Numbered from the stretch's first letter, positions 35,272 to 47,894 are shown. The stretch is 64,000 bases of DNA from Litorilituus sediminis (GCF_004295665.1 NZ_CP034759.1:2170001-2234000); one strand, 5' to 3'. Translations and numbers: made by a program. Notes: generated by a model not told the origin, from the letters alone.

Positions 35272-38200
35272 TTATTCAGCTTCATCAGAAAGTAAGTCTG
35301 CATTTAAAGCATCGGTTAACGCTTTTTCTGCTTCGTCAGCTGATACGGTAGTATCTTCATGGGCATCAAAAGCAGCTTTTGCTTTTGCACGCTCTTGATG
35401 ATACGCATAACCCGTACCTGCTGGGATTAAGCGACCAACGATTACGTTTTCTTTCAGACCACGTAAACCATCTTTCTTACCAGCAACAGCAGCTTCAGTA
35501 AGTACACGTGTTGTCTCTTGGAAAGACGCCGCTGAAATAAACGATTCAGTTGCTAATGAGGCTTTAGTAATACCCATCATTTGCATTTCGTATTCAGCAG
35601 GTTGCTTACCTTGTGCTTCTAATTCACGGTTAGCGATATTTACACGTGCAACTTCAACTTGTTCACCTTTAAGGAACTCTGAATCACCTGCATCTAGAAT
35701 TTCACACTTACGGATCATTTGACGAACGATAACTTCAATGTGCTTATCGTTAATCTTTACACCTTGTAAGCGGTAAACTTCTTGCACTTCGTTAACAATG
35801 TAGTTAGCTACTGGTGCAACACCACGTAAACGTAAGATATCATGTGGAGATTCTGGACCATCGGCAATAACCTCACCTTTAATCACTTGCTCACCTTCGA
35901 ACACGTTTAATTGACGTGTTTTAGGGATCATCTCTTCGTACACTTCACCGTTTGGTTGCGTAATAAGTAAGCGAACTTTACCTTTGGTTTCTTTACCAAA
36001 ACCAATAACACCTGTTTTCTCAGCTAAGATAGCTGGTAGTTTAGGCTTACGCGCTTCAAATAAGTCAGCAACACGTGGTAGACCACCGGTAATATCGCGA
36101 GTCTTAGAAGACTCTTGTGGAATACGTGCTAATGCATCACCAATGTTAACATCAGCGCCATCTTCTAGGTTAACAATCGCGTTACCTGGTAAGAAGTACT
36201 GTGCTGGAATATCAGTACCGGCGATCATGATGTCATTACCTTTAGCGTCAACTAGTTTAACCATAGGACGCATTTCTTTACCTGCGGCACTACGCTGTGC
36301 TGCATCAGTAACAACAATGCTTGATAAACCAGTTAAGTCATCCGTTTGGCGAACCATAGTGACACTATCAACTAGATCTACAAACTGAACCTTACCTGCT
36401 ACCTCAGTGATGATTGGGTGAGTATGCGGGTCCCAGTTAGCGATTGTATCACCCGCTGTTACAGCTTCACCGTCATTCTTCGATAATACAGAGCCATAAG
36501 GCACTTTATAACGCTCTTTCTCACGACCCATTTCATCAATAATGGTTAATTCTGATGAACGAGAAGTAATAACAATGTGACCTTCAGAGTTAGTTACAAA
36601 CTTAGCGTTTTGTAACTTCAAGGTACCAGTGTTTTTCACTTGTACACTGTTCTCTGCTGACGCACGAGATGCCGCACCACCAATGTGGAAAGTACGCATG
36701 GTTAGCTGTGTACCTGGCTCACCGATTGACTGAGCAGCAACAACACCAATAGCTTCACCTTGGTTGATCATATGACCACGTGCCAAGTCACGACCGTAAC
36801 AGTGTGCACAAATACCAAAGTCAGTTTCACAGGTAATGATTGAACGTACTTTAACTTGGTCTACAGAGTGCTCTTCTAAGGTGTCACATAATTTTTCATC
36901 AATTAATGTGTTACGCGGAAGTAATACTTCTTCTGTACCTGGAATTAAAACGTCTTCACAAACTACACGACCTAATACACGCTCACGAAGTGGTTCAACA
37001 ACATCACCACCTTCAATTAATGGCGTCATTAATAGACCATCTTGTGTACCACAGTCATGCTCTGTAACCACTAAATCTTGGGCAACGTCTACAAGACGAC
37101 GTGTTAAGTAACCCGAGTTAGCTGTCTTAAGTGCCGTATCGGCAAGACCTTTACGCGCGCCGTGAGTTGAGATGAAGTACTGTAATACGTTCAAACCTTC
37201 ACGGAAGTTAGCGGTAATTGGCGTTTCAATGATTGAGCCATCTGGCTTGGCCATTAGACCACGCATACCCGCTAGCTGACGGATCTGAGCGGCACTACCA
37301 CGAGCACCCGAGTCAGCCATCATAAAGATAGAGTTGAATGAATCTTGCTCTTCCATCTCACCATCGCGGTTCTTGATGTACTCTTTCGATAAGTTGTCCA
37401 TCATAGCTTTTGAAACTTTTTCGTTAGCCGATGACCAAATATCGATTACTTTGTTGTACTTCTCACCAGCAGTTACAAGACCTTGCTCAAACTGCGCTTG
37501 AATTTCTGCAACTTCAGCTTCTGAGTCTTCAATGATAGTGTACTTAGCATCTGGGATAACCATATCGTCGATACCAACCGATGCACCAGCAATCATAGCG
37601 TAATGGAAACCTGTGTACATAATGTGGTCAGCGAAGATTACTGTTTCTTTTAAACCTAAGTTACGGTAAGCGTGGTTAATCAATTTAGAAATTGGTTTTT
37701 TACCTAATGGCTGATCAATTAAGTCATACGGTAAACCGTCAGGACAAACTTGCCATAAAATTGCACGACCCACAGTCGTATCGCGCAATGAAGTATTAGC
37801 AACTAACTCACCTTCTTCATTACGAATGTGCTCTGTGATACGAATTTTAACGCGAGCATGCAACTCAGCAACACCGGTACGGTAGGCTTTTTCAGCTTCT
37901 TTAGTGTCAACAAACACCATGCCTTCACCTAAACCATTCACACAATCACGTGTTAGGTAATATAAACCTAATACAACGTCTTGTGATGGTACGATAATTG
38001 GTTCACCGTTTGCTGGTGCTAGTACGTTATTGGTAGACATCATTAACGTACGTGCTTCTAATTGCGCTTCTAGTGTCAACGGTACGTGTACCGCCATTTG
38101 GTCACCATCGAAGTCAGCGTTATAGGCCGCACAAACTAATGGGTGAAGGTGAATCGCTTTACCTTCAATTAGTACAGGTTCAAATGCTTGGATACCTAAT

Positions 38201-39492
38201 CTGTGAAGTGTCGGTGCACGGTTAAGCATTACTGGATGTTCACGAATGACTTCGTCTAATACATCCCATACTTCTGCGCCTTCACGTTCTACTAATTTCT
38301 TAGCCGCTTTAATTGTTGTCGCTAAACCACGTGCTTCTAGCTTGCCGTAGATAAATGGCTTGAATAACTCCAGTGCCATCTTCTTAGGAAGACCACACTG
38401 GTGTAAACGTAACGTTGGACCAACGGTAATTACAGAACGGCCTGAGTAGTCAACACGCTTACCAAGTAAGTTTTGACGGAAACGACCTTGCTTACCTTTG
38501 ATCATATCAGCAAGTGATTTTAATGGACGCTTGTTAGAACCAGTGATAGCACGACCACGACGACCGTTATCTAATAAGGCATCAACAGACTCTTGTAACA
38601 TACGCTTTTCGTTGCGTACGATAATGTCTGGTGCAACTAGATCTAATAAACGTTTTAAACGGTTATTACGGTTAATAACACGACGGTATAAATCGTTTAA
38701 GTCAGATGTGGCAAAACGACCGCCATCTAGAGGTACTAATGGACGTAAATCTGGTGGTAGGATCGGCAGAACCGACATAATCATCCACTCAGGCTTATTA
38801 CCCGATTGAGCAAAAGCTTCCATTAATTTTAAACGTTTAGTGATCTTCTTACGCTTAGTTTCACTACCAATTTCAGGTAGTTCTTCACGCATTTGTGCAA
38901 CTTCTGCATCGAGATCAATCTGCTGTAATAAAGCTAATACTGCTTCTGCACCCATTAGGGCTTCAAATTCATCACCGTGCTCTTCTAACGCATCAAGATA
39001 CTCTTCTTCCGTTAGAATCTGGCTTTTCTCTAATGTTGTCATACCTGGCTCGGTAACAACATAAGATTCAAAGTAAAGTACACGCTCAATATCACGCAAG
39101 GTCATATCTAGTAATAAACCGATACGAGATGGCAATGATTTTAAGAACCAAATGTGCGCTACTGGACTCGCTAATTCGATATGACCCATACGGTCACGAC
39201 GAACTTTAGTTAATGTAACTTCAACGCCACATTTTTCACAGATAACACCACGGTGCTTTAAACGCTTGTACTTACCACAAAGACATTCGTAATCTTTTAC
39301 TGGGCCGAAAATACGAGCACAGAATAAACCATCACGCTCTGGCTTAAAGGTACGGTAGTTGATTGTCTCTGGCTTTTTAACTTCACCAAATGACCAAGAA
39401 CGTACCAAATCTGGCGAAGCTAATCCGATGCGAATACCATCGAATTCTTCTGTTTGATTTTGTTGCTTAAGAAACTTAAGTAAATCTTTCAC
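35272..39492 (-). CDS. rpoC: RNA polymerase subunit beta-prime
   Basis: This 1406-residue protein is one jaw of RNA polymerase. The catalytic Mg-binding [12 protein letters not shown] is intact, as are the N-terminal zinc cysteines (CLCGKYK and CEKCGVEV), the second zinc site ([17 protein letters not shown]) and the bridge/trigger region with [16 protein letters not shown]. The length matches E. coli (1407). The acidic tail ends [13 protein letters not shown]. It follows rpoB by 89 bases and is ended by a strong terminator. Confidence 0.99.
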   Translation of the reverse strand: MKDLLKFLKQQNQTEEFDGIRIGLASPDLVRSWSFGEVKKPETINYRTFKPERDGLFCARIFGPVKDYECLCGKYKRLKHRGVICEKCGVEVTLTKVRRDRMGHIELASPVAHIWFLKSLPSRIGLLLDMTLRDIERVLYFESYVVTEPGMTTLEKSQILTEEEYLDALEEHGDEFEALMGAEAVLALLQQIDLDAEVAQMREELPEIGSETKRKKITKRLKLMEAFAQSGNKPEWMIMSVLPILPPDLRPLVPLDGGRFATSDLNDLYRRVINRNNRLKRLLDLVAPDIIVRNEKRMLQESVDALLDNGRRGRAITGSNKRPLKSLADMIKGKQGRFRQNLLGKRVDYSGRSVITVGPTLRLHQCGLPKKMALELFKPFIYGKLEARGLATTIKAAKKLVEREGAEVWDVLDEVIREHPVMLNRAPTLHRLGIQAFEPVLIEGKAIHLHPLVCAAYNADFDGDQMAVHVPLTLEAQLEARTLMMSTNNVLAPANGEPIIVPSQDVVLGLYYLTRDCVNGLGEGMVFVDTKEAEKAYRTGVAELHARVKIRITEHIRNEEGELVANTSLRDTTVGRAILWQVCPDGLPYDLIDQPLGKKPISKLINHAYRNLGLKETVIFADHIMYTGFHYAMIAGASVGIDDMVIPDAKYTIIEDSEAEVAEIQAQFEQGLVTAGEKYNKVIDIWSSANEKVSKAMMDNLSKEYIKNRDGEMEEQDSFNSIFMMADSGARGSAAQIRQLAGMRGLMAKPDGSIIETPITANFREGLNVLQYFISTHGARKGLADTALKTANSGYLTRRLVDVAQDLVVTEHDCGTQDGLLMTPLIEGGDVVEPLRERVLGRVVCEDVLIPGTEEVLLPRNTLIDEKLCDTLEEHSVDQVKVRSIITCETDFGICAHCYGRDLARGHMINQGEAIGVVAAQSIGEPGTQLTMRTFHIGGAASRASAENSVQVKNTGTLKLQNAKFVTNSEGHIVITSRSSELTIIDEMGREKERYKVPYGSVLSKNDGEAVTAGDTIANWDPHTHPIITEVAGKVQFVDLVDSVTMVRQTDDLTGLSSIVVTDAAQRSAAGKEMRPMVKLVDAKGNDIMIAGTDIPAQYFLPGNAIVNLEDGADVNIGDALARIPQESSKTRDITGGLPRVADLFEARKPKLPAILAEKTGVIGFGKETKGKVRLLITQPNGEVYEEMIPKTRQLNVFEGEQVIKGEVIADGPESPHDILRLRGVAPVANYIVNEVQEVYRLQGVKINDKHIEVIVRQMIRKCEILDAGDSEFLKGEQVEVARVNIANRELEAQGKQPAEYEMQMMGITKASLATESFISAASFQETTRVLTEAAVAGKKDGLRGLKENVIVGRLIPAGTGYAYHQERAKAKAAFDAHEDTTVSADEAEKALTDALNADLLSDEAE

Positions 39493-39521
39493 ACTCTTCT
39501 CCTGTCGGAGTTAAACTTTGA

Positions 39522-39557
39522 GAAGAAGGCACTTATGTTAAAATCGGCGCCTTCTTC
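39522..39557 (-). other. Hairpin between rpoB and rpoC
   Basis: GAAGAAGGC (39522-39530) and GCCTTCTTC (39549-39557) are exact 9-bp complements with an 18-base loop, placed between the rpoB stop and the rpoC ribosome site. It may steady the mRNA or adjust rpoC translation. Confidence 0.55.
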
Positions 39558-39581
39558 GCTTACTGGTTTGGTTAGCTAACG

Positions 39582-42500
39582 CTATTCCTGATCTAGTTCG
39601 ATGTTAATACCTAACGAACGAATTTCTTTCAACAATACGTTGAATGACTCAGGGATACCTGGCTCCATTCTGTGGTCACCGTCAACTAAGTTCTTATACA
39701 TCTTAGTACGACCGTTAACATCATCAGACTTAACCGTTAACATTTCTTGTAAGGTATATGCAGCACCGTATGCTTCAAGTGCCCATACTTCCATCTCACC
39801 GAAACGCTGGCCACCAAACTGAGCTTTACCACCAAGTGGTTGCTGAGTAACCAAGCTATAAGAACCAGTTGAACGGGCATGCATCTTGTCATCAACTAAG
39901 TGGTTTAGTTTCAGCATGTACATGTAACCTACCGTTACTGGACGTTCAAACTTGCGACCAGTACGACCGTCAGTTAATACGAACTGACCACTTTCTGGCA
40001 TATCAGCAAGCTTAAATAGCTCTTTAATTTCTTTCTCTGCCGCACCATCAAATGCAGGTGTTGCAATAGGTAAACCAGCACGTAAATTGTCTGCTAAACG
40101 CAGTACTTCTTCATCAGAGAAGCTTGCGATATCAACTTCTTGGCGAGACTCACCCACGTTGTATACGTCTTGTAAGAAGTTACGTAGCTTATGAATCTCT
40201 TGTTGAGCTTCTAACATACGGTTAATTTTCTCACCAACACCACGTGCCGCCATACCTAAGTGAGTTTCTAAGATCTGACCTATGTTCATACGTGATGGTA
40301 CACCTAGCGGGTTCAACACGATATCAACAGGTACGCCGTTTTCATCGTACGGCATATCTTCTACTGGTACTACGTTAGAGATAACACCCTTGTTACCGTG
40401 ACGACCAGCCATCTTATCACCCGGCTGAATACGACGTTTAACCGCTAAGTAAACTTTAACAATCTTCAATACGCCCGGTTGTAAGTCATCACCTTGAGTG
40501 ATCTTACGACGCTTGACTTCGTATTTCTTATCAAAGTCTTCTTTGATGTTATCCCACTGCTCAGCAATTTGCTCTAATTCAGCTTGCTGTGCTTCGTCAG
40601 ATAAGTTCTGCGTTAACCACTTATCACGAGACATAGACGTTAAATCTGATTCATTTAAACCAGCTGATAGTAATAACTTCTTAGTACGTGCATAGATGCC
40701 ATCTTCTAAAATGCTTAATTCATCGCCAAGATCTTTCTTAACTTCTTTAAGTTGCATTTCTTCGATTTCGATTGCTCGAGCATCTTTTTCTACGCCATCA
40801 CGTGTGAAGATTTGTACATCGATGATAGTACCTTTAACTGAGTTAGGTACACGTAACGAGCTATCTTTAACGTCAGCTGCTTTCTCACCGAAAATTGCAC
40901 GTAGTAGTTTTTCTTCTGGTGTAAGTTGCGTTTCACCTTTAGGTGTTACTTTACCTACTAAGATATCACCACCGCTAACTTCAGCACCTATGTATACAAC
41001 ACCCGCTTCATCAAGCTTAGCTAATGCAGATTCACCAACATTAGGAATATCAGCAGTGATTTCTTCACTACCTAGCTTAGTATCACGAGCAATACAGGTT
41101 AATTCTTGGATATGAATTGTAGTAAAGCGATCTTCTTGTGCTACACGCTCAGATAACAACATTGAATCCTCAAAGTTGTAACCATTCCACGGCATGAAAG
41201 CGATACGCATGTTTTGACCTAATGCTAATTCACCCATATCGGTTGAAGGACCATCGGCTAATACATCGCCACGAACTACTGGTTCACCCATACGACACAC
41301 TGGACGCTGGTTGATACAAGTGTTTTGGTTAGAACGTGTGTATTTAGTTAAGTTGTAAATGTCGATACCCGCTTCACCTGGGATCATTTCATTTTCATTT
41401 ACTTTAACTACGATACGTGATGCATCAACGTAATCAACGACACCACCACGTTTAGCAACAGCTGTAACACCTGAGTCTACCGCTACTACTTTTTCCATAC
41501 CAGTACCAACAAGTGGCTTGTCCACTTTCAATGTAGGTACAGCTTGACGTTGCATGTTCGAGCCCATTAAGGCACGGTTAGCATCATCGTGTTCTAGGAA
41601 TGGAATAAGTGATGCTGCCACAGAAATAATTTGCTGTGGAGATACATCCATATACTGAACTTCATCAGAAGATTTCAGTGTAAATTCATTTTTGTGACGA
41701 CAGTTAACTAAGTCTTGCGTTAACTTTTGATTTTCATCACGTTCAGCGTTTGCCTGAGCGATAACAAAGTTACCCTCTTCAATCGCTGATAAGTAATCAA
41801 TTTCATCGGTCACTACACCATCAACCACTTTACGGTATGGTGTTTCTAAGAAACCATAGTCGTTAGTTCTTGCATAACAAGAAAGTGAGTTGATCAAACC
41901 GATGTTTGGACCTTCAGGTGTTTCGATAGGACATACACGACCGTAGTGCGTTGGATGAACATCTCGAACCTCGAAACCAGCACGTTCACGCGTTAAACCA
42001 CCTGGGCCTAATGCAGAGATACGACGCTTGTGCGTTACTTCTGATAACGGGTTGTTTTGGTCCATAAACTGTGACAATTGAGAAGAGCCAAAGAACTCTT
42101 TAACTGCCGCAGAGATAGGCTTAGCATTGATTAAATCTTGTGGCATAGTGCCGTCTAAATCACCCAGACTTAAACGCTCACGTACAGCACGCTCAACACG
42201 AACTAGACCCACACGGAATTGGTTTTCTGCCATTTCACCCACAGAGCGAATACGACGGTTACCTAAGTGATCGATATCATCCACTTCACCTTTACCGTCA
42301 CGAATATCGATAAGGGTTTTCATTACAGAAATAATATCGTCGTTAGATAAGATACCTTCACCGACATCATCAGCGTTACCAACACGACGGTTGAACTTCA
42401 TACGACCTACTGTTGATAAGTCATAACGCTCTGATGAGAAGAATAAGTTATCAAATAAGGCTTCAGCAGCATCTTTTGTTGGTGGCTCACCAGGACGCAT

Positions 42501-43610
42501 CATACGGTAAATTTCAACTAATGCTTCAAGGCGGTTAGTTGAACTATCTACACGTAAAGTATCAGACATGTATGAACCGACATCGAATTCATTCATGTAA
42601 AGTGTAGAAATAACTTTATGGCCTGCTTGGCTTAACTCAGCTAAAAGCTCTAAGGTGATTTCAGCATTTGCTTCAGCAATCACTTCACCTGTTGATTCAT
42701 CAACGTAAGCTTTTGATAATACGCGACCAACAATATACTCAGCCGGTACTTCTAGCTTATCTACTTTCGCTTTGTTTAAAGCACGAATATGACGAGCCGT
42801 AATACGACGACCTTGTTCAACTAAGATATCATCTTTATCAATCTTAATATCAAACGTTGCTGTTTCACCACGTAAGCGATCAGGAATTAAATCCATGATC
42901 AACTTATCACCTTTGATTTCAAAGTTCGTTGTATCGTAGAAAATATCTAAAATTTGTTCTGTAGAATATTCTAAGGCACGTAAGATAATCGACGCAGGTA
43001 ATTTACGACGACGGTCAATACGTACGAACAAGTTATCTTTTGGATCAAATTCGAAATCTAACCATGAACCACGGTAAGGAATTACACGCGCGTTATATAA
43101 CACTTTACCTGAAGAGTGTGTTTTACCTTTGTCGTGATCAAAGAAAACACCAGGAGAGCGATGCAATTGTGAAACGATAACACGTTCAGTACCATTAATT
43201 ACAAAGGTACCGTTCTCTGTCATCAACGGGATTTCACCCATGTAAACTTCTTGCTCTTTGATATCTTTTACAGTACCTGCCGGAGCTTCTTTATCGTAAA
43301 CCACTAAGCGTAATTTAACGCGTAGCGGTGCAGAATAAGTTACACCTCGTATTTGACATTCTTTTACGTCAAATAACGGTTCGCCTAAGCGATAGCTTAC
43401 ATATTGTAACTCTGAGCTACCTGAATAAGCTTTAATTGGAAAAATAGAACGGAAAGCAGCCTCTAGACCGGTTTCACCTGTTGGATCAATATCAATAAAC
43501 TTGCTAAAAGATTCGAGTTGGATGGACAACAAGAATGGATAATCCATTACTTGTGCGCTTTTACCAAAGTCCTTTCTAATTCGCTTCTTCTCAAAGTATG
43601 AGTAAGCCAT
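39582..43610 (-). CDS. rpoB: RNA polymerase subunit beta
   Basis: This 1342-residue protein, the same length as in E. coli, is the other catalytic jaw of RNA polymerase. The rifampicin pocket is wild type in appearance ([30 protein letters not shown]). The conserved [22 protein letters not shown] and [14 protein letters not shown] are present. It starts at the ATG at 43610 (GAGGAA upstream; [16 protein letters not shown]); 18 more codons are open but not part of RpoB. It follows rplL after a spacer with an attenuator-like hairpin. Confidence 0.99.
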   Translation of the reverse strand: MAYSYFEKKRIRKDFGKSAQVMDYPFLLSIQLESFSKFIDIDPTGETGLEAAFRSIFPIKAYSGSSELQYVSYRLGEPLFDVKECQIRGVTYSAPLRVKLRLVVYDKEAPAGTVKDIKEQEVYMGEIPLMTENGTFVINGTERVIVSQLHRSPGVFFDHDKGKTHSSGKVLYNARVIPYRGSWLDFEFDPKDNLFVRIDRRRKLPASIILRALEYSTEQILDIFYDTTNFEIKGDKLIMDLIPDRLRGETATFDIKIDKDDILVEQGRRITARHIRALNKAKVDKLEVPAEYIVGRVLSKAYVDESTGEVIAEANAEITLELLAELSQAGHKVISTLYMNEFDVGSYMSDTLRVDSSTNRLEALVEIYRMMRPGEPPTKDAAEALFDNLFFSSERYDLSTVGRMKFNRRVGNADDVGEGILSNDDIISVMKTLIDIRDGKGEVDDIDHLGNRRIRSVGEMAENQFRVGLVRVERAVRERLSLGDLDGTMPQDLINAKPISAAVKEFFGSSQLSQFMDQNNPLSEVTHKRRISALGPGGLTRERAGFEVRDVHPTHYGRVCPIETPEGPNIGLINSLSCYARTNDYGFLETPYRKVVDGVVTDEIDYLSAIEEGNFVIAQANAERDENQKLTQDLVNCRHKNEFTLKSSDEVQYMDVSPQQIISVAASLIPFLEHDDANRALMGSNMQRQAVPTLKVDKPLVGTGMEKVVAVDSGVTAVAKRGGVVDYVDASRIVVKVNENEMIPGEAGIDIYNLTKYTRSNQNTCINQRPVCRMGEPVVRGDVLADGPSTDMGELALGQNMRIAFMPWNGYNFEDSMLLSERVAQEDRFTTIHIQELTCIARDTKLGSEEITADIPNVGESALAKLDEAGVVYIGAEVSGGDILVGKVTPKGETQLTPEEKLLRAIFGEKAADVKDSSLRVPNSVKGTIIDVQIFTRDGVEKDARAIEIEEMQLKEVKKDLGDELSILEDGIYARTKKLLLSAGLNESDLTSMSRDKWLTQNLSDEAQQAELEQIAEQWDNIKEDFDKKYEVKRRKITQGDDLQPGVLKIVKVYLAVKRRIQPGDKMAGRHGNKGVISNVVPVEDMPYDENGVPVDIVLNPLGVPSRMNIGQILETHLGMAARGVGEKINRMLEAQQEIHKLRNFLQDVYNVGESRQEVDIASFSDEEVLRLADNLRAGLPIATPAFDGAAEKEIKELFKLADMPESGQFVLTDGRTGRKFERPVTVGYMYMLKLNHLVDDKMHARSTGSYSLVTQQPLGGKAQFGGQRFGEMEVWALEAYGAAYTLQEMLTVKSDDVNGRTKMYKNLVDGDHRMEPGIPESFNVLLKEIRSLGINIELDQE

Positions 43611-43680
43611 GGGGTTCCTCAGCTTGCTGGTTATGGCCAATCTGCTTAGTAATGCATAGAACATCTAAACAGGGTATTAC

Positions 43681-43706
43681 AGTAACGCTTACGTCTAAGC
43701 GTTACT
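43681..43706 (-). other. Processing-type hairpin upstream of rpoB
   Basis: AGTAACGCTT and AAGCGTTACT are perfect 10-bp complements with a 6-base loop. The spot corresponds to the RNase III-processed hairpin between rplL and rpoB of E. coli (by position only). Confidence 0.55.
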
Positions 43707-43787
43707 TGGTAAACAACATTTGCATACCTAACGCTAAATAATGCACTGTTTTGGTTTAAAAAAACACCATTTTCTTTAGCGCAAAAA

Positions 43788-43813
43788 GGCCGGTGACGAT
43801 TAAATCACCAGCC
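43788..43813 (-). terminator. Attenuator-like terminator between rplL and rpoB
   Basis: On the minus strand GGC-T-GGTGA, a loop, TCACC-G-GCC, then TTTTT. It comes just after rplL, where partial termination lowers rpoBC relative to rplJL in enteric bacteria. A second hairpin ATAATCTG/CAGATTAT (43831-43854) spans the rplL stop. Confidence 0.7.
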
Positions 43814-43850
43814 ATTGCCTTTTCAGGCAAATAATCTGTTTGAAGTCAGA

Positions 43851-44219
43851 TTATTTGATCTCAACAGAAGCACCAGCTTCTTCAAGAGACTTCTTAAGTT
43901 CTTCAGCTTCAGCTTTGTCAACACCTTCTTTAAGTGCTTTAGGCGCGCCTTCAACTAGCTCTTTAGCTTCTTTAAGGCCTAAACCTGTAGCGCCACGAAC
44001 TGCTTTGATTACAGCAACTTTCTTATCGCCGAAACCAGTTAAGATTACGTCAAATTCAGTTTGCTCTTCAGCAGCACCACCAGCGTCACCGCCAGCAACA
44101 GCAACAGCAGCAGCAGCAGATACGCCGAACTTCTCTTCCATTGCTTCAACTAATTCAACTACGTCCATTACTGACATTTCAGCAATAGCATTTAGGATAT
44201 CGTCTTTAGAAATAGACAT
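43851..44219 (-). CDS. rplL: 50S ribosomal protein L7/L12
   Basis: This 122-residue stalk protein carries an N-terminal dimerisation helix, an Ala/Gly-rich hinge ([18 protein letters not shown]), and the C-terminal domain binding translation factors ([39 protein letters not shown]). It is complete. It follows rplJ by about 110 bases. Confidence 0.98.
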   Translation of the reverse strand: MSISKDDILNAIAEMSVMDVVELVEAMEEKFGVSAAAAVAVAGGDAGGAAEEQTEFDVILTGFGDKKVAVIKAVRGATGLGLKEAKELVEGAPKALKEGVDKAEAEELKKSLEEAGASVEIK

Positions 44220-44331
44220 TATAAAATTTCCTGTTTTTTAAGAAACAGCCTTTGATAACTCGTGTTGATCAAAATATGACTGTTTGAAATAACTATTAAT
44301 ACAAAAAGTGTTTTTAATAAGTCGATACTTA

Positions 44332-44826
44332 TTAAGCAGCTTCTTGTTCTTTCTGATCGCGAACTGCAGCAAGTGTGCGGGCAAGTTTGCCTGCAGATGC
44401 TTCTTTCATAGCGCTCATTAAACGTGCAATTGCTTCGTCGTAAGTAGGTAGCTTAGCTAACATGTTTACGTCTACAACATTACCTTCAAATGCAGCTGCT
44501 TTTAATTCAAATGCTTCGTTAGTTTTAGCGAAGTCTGAGAATAAACGTGCAGCAGCACCTGGGTGCTCGCTTGAAAATGCAATTAATGAAGGACCTTTAA
44601 ATGTATCAGAAACACACTCAAAATCAGTACCTTCTACTGCACGACGTGCTAATGTGTTACGGACAACTTTCATCCATACGCCATTTTCACGTGCTTGCTT
44701 ACGCAATACAGTAATTGCTTCAACTGTAACACCACGGGCATCCGCAACTACAGCTGATTGAGCGCCTTTGGCAGCTTCTTGAACTTCAGCAACAATTGCT
44801 TTTTTGTCATCAAGATTGATAGCCAT
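44332..44826 (-). CDS. rplJ: 50S ribosomal protein L10
   Basis: This 164-residue base of the ribosomal stalk holds L7/L12 dimers. It starts at the ATG at 44826 ([15 protein letters not shown], with AGGAG upstream); seven extra codons are open upstream but do not belong. The conserved [38 protein letters not shown] is present. In enteric bacteria L10 with L7/L12 represses rplJL by binding the leader; the 316-base leader here leaves room for this. Confidence 0.97.
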   Translation of the reverse strand: MAINLDDKKAIVAEVQEAAKGAQSAVVADARGVTVEAITVLRKQARENGVWMKVVRNTLARRAVEGTDFECVSDTFKGPSLIAFSSEHPGAAARLFSDFAKTNEAFELKAAAFEGNVVDVNMLAKLPTYDEAIARLMSAMKEASAGKLARTLAAVRDQKEQEAA

Positions 44827-45142
44827 TGGCTTTAACTCCTGGTTCACCGGGCATTTATATACGCACCGGTATTTACAATCCCTAGCAAATAAAACACTTG
44901 CTAGGCCATCACGGCGAGGACCAGAATTTAAGGAAATATCTGGGTAATCACCATCTACGTAGGAAAATATTAAGTCATTAAATCAGAAGAAGTAATCACA
45001 CCTACGGTCTTTGACGGGGGTCGCTTTAACTAATGCAAAAAGCAAAAATAAAGCAACTCCTACCAAAATTTAAGGGGCGAAATTATAGTCTACAATATCG
45101 CCCTTGTAAAGATTCAATACGCAAACTTTAGTCAATAATAAA
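44827..45142 (-). promoter_or_regulatory. rplJ leader region
   Basis: This 316-base gap between rplA and rplJ contains the promoter at 45082-45110 and a long untranslated leader. The length and place fit the L10-binding autoregulatory leader of E. coli; I could not trace the exact structure by eye. The pair GGGCGA/TCGCCC flanks the promoter's -10 (45076-45103). Confidence 0.55.
45082..45110 (-). promoter_or_regulatory. Promoter of rplJL-rpoBC
   Basis: On the minus strand TTTACA and TATAAT are 17 bases apart, followed by TTCGCCCC. This is a good match to the sigma-70 consensus. Confidence 0.75.
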
Positions 45143-45838
45143 TTAAAGAGTTAAGCTTGATTGGTTGATGGCAACGCCAGCACCCATAGTAGTAGAAAGT
45201 GAAACTTTCTTGATGTATTGACCTTTAGCATTAGCAGGTTTTGCTTTCTTAAGCGCTTCCAATAATGCTTCTAAGTTTTCTTGTAGCTGTGCAGCTTCGA
45301 AATCAGCCTTACCAATAGTAGTATGGATGATACCGTTTTTGTCGTTGCGGTAACGGATCTGACCAGACTTAGCGTTTTTAACAGCGCCAGCTACGTCAGG
45401 AGTTACTGTGCCAACTTTAGGGTTAGGCATTAAACCACGTGGGCCTAAGATTTGACCTAGTTGACCAACAACACGCATTGCATCAGGAGAAGCAATAACA
45501 ACGTCGAAGTTCATTTCACCAGCTTTAACTTGCTCAGCTAAGTCATCCATGCCAACAACGTCAGCACCAGCTTCTTTAGCTTTCTCAGCGTTTGCGCCTT
45601 GTGTAAATACAGCAACACGAACATCACGGCCAGTACCATTTGGTAATACTGTTGCACCACGAACGTTTTGGTCTGATTTACGAGCATCAATGCCAAGGTT
45701 TACAGCAACATCTACGCTTTCACGGAATTTTGCTGTAGCAAGTTCTTGCAATAAAGCTACTGCTTCATTGATATCATATTCTTTTAATACGTCTACTTTT
45801 TCACGGATAAGACGAGCGCGTTTTGATAATTTAGCCAT
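45143..45838 (-). CDS. rplA: 50S ribosomal protein L1
   Basis: This 231-residue L1 stalk protein helps release tRNA from the E site and in E. coli represses rplKA. The conserved [30 protein letters not shown] is present. It follows rplK by 3 bases, so they are one operon. The length is normal. Confidence 0.98.
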   Translation of the reverse strand: MAKLSKRARLIREKVDVLKEYDINEAVALLQELATAKFRESVDVAVNLGIDARKSDQNVRGATVLPNGTGRDVRVAVFTQGANAEKAKEAGADVVGMDDLAEQVKAGEMNFDVVIASPDAMRVVGQLGQILGPRGLMPNPKVGTVTPDVAGAVKNAKSGQIRYRNDKNGIIHTTIGKADFEAAQLQENLEALLEALKKAKPANAKGQYIKKVSLSTTMGAGVAINQSSLTL

Positions 45839-45841
45839 TGA

Positions 45842-46270
45842 TTAGTCCTCTACCACTAAACCCATTGAACGAGCAGAACCCGCAATAGTACGCACTGCAG
45901 CTTCCATTGAACCAGCAGTAAGATCAGGTTCTTTTGTCTTAACGATTTCTTCAAGTTGTGCAGTTGTTACTGTACCAACTTTTTCAGTGTTAGGACGACC
46001 AGAGCCACTCTTGATACCAGCTGCTTTTTTCAATAAGAATGAAGCAGGTGGAGTCTTAGTTTCGAAAGTAAATGAACGGTCATTGTATACAGTAATTACT
46101 ACTGGAACCGGAGCACCTTTCTCGATTGAATCTGTTTTTGCGTTGAACGCTTTACAGAATTCCATGATGTTAACACCGTGTTGACCTAATGCAGGACCAA
46201 CTGGTGGTGACGGGTTAGCTGCACCAGCAGCTACTTGTAGCTTGATTAAAGCTTGGACTTTCTTAGCCAT
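45842..46270 (-). CDS. rplK: 50S ribosomal protein L11
   Basis: This 142-residue GTPase-centre protein is also required for RelA activation. The proline-rich hinge [22 protein letters not shown] and the RNA-binding C-terminal block [19 protein letters not shown] are conserved. It is first in rplKA and follows the promoter at 46413-46442. Confidence 0.98.
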   Translation of the reverse strand: MAKKVQALIKLQVAAGAANPSPPVGPALGQHGVNIMEFCKAFNAKTDSIEKGAPVPVVITVYNDRSFTFETKTPPASFLLKKAAGIKSGSGRPNTEKVGTVTTAQLEEIVKTKEPDLTAGSMEAAVRTIAGSARSMGLVVED

Positions 46271-46412
46271 TTTAAATACCTTATGTTTGGGTGATTAACG
46301 CTATTTACTCCAGAAATTCTTCTATGAGTTTTCGCTCCCCAGTTTACTAATACGCAGTCTCTCAAAATGAAATACTACATTTTTAGTGCGCGCTAAAAAT
46401 AAGCGGCAGCGG

Positions 46413-46442
46413 ATTATATATTAACCAGTAAAAAACTTGCAA
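46413..46442 (-). promoter_or_regulatory. Promoter of rplKA
   Basis: On the minus strand TTGCAA and TATAAT are 18 bases apart, followed by CCGCTGCCGC, a GC-rich discriminator as expected for a stringently controlled ribosomal promoter. Confidence 0.7.
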
Positions 46443-46467
46443 GTTTTTTACTAAAAAATTGCAATAA

Positions 46468-46500
46468 AAAAGCGCTTAATAAAATTAAGCGCTTTTTGGA
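46468..46500 (-). terminator. Terminator of secE-nusG
   Basis: AAAAGCGCTTAAT and ATTAAGCGCTTTT form a perfect 13-bp hairpin with a 3-base loop and T-run, 25 bases after the nusG stop. Confidence 0.9.
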
Positions 46501-46524
46501 AAACTTAAATTAACTAATGAATAC

Positions 46525-47121
46525 TTAGTTAGTCTTTTCAACCTGACCAAATTCAAGATCAACCGGTGTTGAACGACCGAAGATAAGTACAGATACTTTG
46601 ATACGGTTTTTCTCGTAATCAAGCTCTTCAACAACACCATTAAAGTCAGCAAATGGACCATCGATAACACGAACCACTTCACCTGGCTCAAACAATGTTT
46701 TCGGCTTCGGCTTATCTGTTTCTTCTAAGCGCTGTAAGATGCGATCTGCTTCACGCTGCGTGATTGGTGCTGGACGATCACTAGTACCGCCAATAAAACC
46801 TAATACACGTGGCACACTTTTCACTAAGTGCCATGCTTCTTCATCCATTTCCATCTGTACAAGAACGTAACCTGGGAAGAATTTACGTGAACTCTTACGC
46901 TTTTGACCAGCGCGCATTTCAACCACTTCTTCCGTTGGCACTAAAATCTCACCAAATTTATCTTGTAAACCGTGAATTTCAATGTGCTCAATTAAAGTTT
47001 TTTGTACGCGAGCTTCGTAACCAGAAAATGCTTGGACAACATACCAACGCAACTTTTTGTTTACTGCTTTCTCTTCACCTTCCGGTGCTGTGTTCTCTTC
47101 AGAGAAAATATCTTCAGACAT
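46525..47121 (-). CDS. nusG: Transcription antitermination/elongation factor NusG
   Basis: This 198-residue factor binds RNA polymerase and links it to Rho or ribosomes. The NGN domain begins [21 protein letters not shown] and the C-terminal KOW domain has [23 protein letters not shown]. Compared with E. coli NusG (181) it has an extra acidic N-terminal tail ([21 protein letters not shown]). I start at the ATG at 47121, two bases after the secE stop; a further in-frame extension runs into secE and has no support. Confidence 0.97.
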   Translation of the reverse strand: MSEDIFSEENTAPEGEEKAVNKKLRWYVVQAFSGYEARVQKTLIEHIEIHGLQDKFGEILVPTEEVVEMRAGQKRKSSRKFFPGYVLVQMEMDEEAWHLVKSVPRVLGFIGGTSDRPAPITQREADRILQRLEETDKPKPKTLFEPGEVVRVIDGPFADFNGVVEELDYEKNRIKVSVLIFGRSTPVDLEFGQVEKTN

Positions 47122-47123
47122 AA

Positions 47124-47504
47124 CTAAACCTGCATACCTGTAACTAAACCAACTAACCAGAATAGAACTGAATCTAATCCCCAAAGTAATAATGCCATGA
47201 TCACAGTAACCACTAAAACGATACCTGTAGTTTGTACCGCTTCTTGACGTGTTGGCCAGACAACCTTGCGAACTTCTGTTCTTGATTCTTTAGCAAACAT
47301 TACCGCATTGCGACCTTTTTCAGTTTGTACTGCAATAAAGCCAGCGATGGCAACGGCAACTACAACCCCAATAGCACGATACAATACTGACGCTTCACCA
47401 AAAACGTAATTGCCAGCAACAGCAGCAGCTAAAAAGAAAAATACTGCTACCCATTTGAATGTATCTAGAGAACTGCTCGGTTGCTCTTCTGTACTTGCAT
47501 TCAT
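47124..47504 (-). CDS. secE: Preprotein translocase subunit SecE
   Basis: This 126-residue clamp of the SecYEG channel has three membrane segments (about 14-32, 39-57 and 93-120) in the E. coli layout, with the conserved cytoplasmic [17 protein letters not shown] between the second and third. It is translated with nusG, which starts two bases on. It is downstream of tRNA-Trp. Confidence 0.97.
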   Translation of the reverse strand: MNASTEEQPSSSLDTFKWVAVFFFLAAAVAGNYVFGEASVLYRAIGVVVAVAIAGFIAVQTEKGRNAVMFAKESRTEVRKVVWPTRQEAVQTTGIVLVVTVIMALLLWGLDSVLFWLVGLVTGMQV

Positions 47505-47600
47505 ATTTCTATTCCGTTTATCACTATCTAATTTACTGTCGCTAAACTTAATAATTAAGCTTAGTTAAGGTTTAACTCAGTAGTTGAGTTAAACAAAAAG

Positions 47601-47677
47601 TGGCAGGGGTGGAGAGACTCGAACTCCCAACCATCGGTTTTGGAGACCGCTGTTCTACCAATTGGAACTACACCCCT
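47601..47677 (-). tRNA. tRNA-Trp (anticodon CCA)
   Basis: 77 bases including an encoded 3' CCA. The acceptor stem AGGGGTG pairs with CACCCCT. The anticodon loop CTCCAAA has the CCA anticodon. It lies between tufB and secE. Confidence 0.97.
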
Positions 47678-47762
47678 ACAATCTGCTCAAAAGCAATAGT
47701 TACACTTGTCGGGTGAATCTTAGTTGTTTGGGAATTAAGAGATACTCGAGAAGTGAGGCGCT

Positions 47763-47790
47763 ATTATACTCAGCCTAGGGTTTTACTCAA
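47763..47790 (-). promoter_or_regulatory. Promoter of tRNA-Trp-secE-nusG
   Basis: On the minus strand TTGAGT and TATAAT are 16 bases apart, followed by AGCGCCTC, a GC-rich discriminator. It lies after the tufB terminator, so this group has its own start. Confidence 0.7.
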
Positions 47791-47844
47791 GGACTATTTG
47801 TGATTTTGCCCTAGTTCTGATGATATTTTCTTTACCATAAAAAC

Positions 47845-47870
47845 AAAAAAGGCCGCTTACGCGACCTTTT
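47845..47870 (-). terminator. Terminator of tufB
   Basis: Same hairpin as after tufA (AAAAGG-T-CGC-GTAA-GCG-G-CCTTTT), about 24 bases after the stop. Identity extends some 30 bases around it. Confidence 0.85.
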
Positions 47871-47894
47871 TCAGTGTGTTCTAAAATCTAGAGA

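Noticed and set aside
35984..41115. Several long open frames on the plus strand inside rpoC and rpoB
   Set aside because: They are antisense to strongly conserved genes and reflect their codon bias; no start signals or recognisable products.
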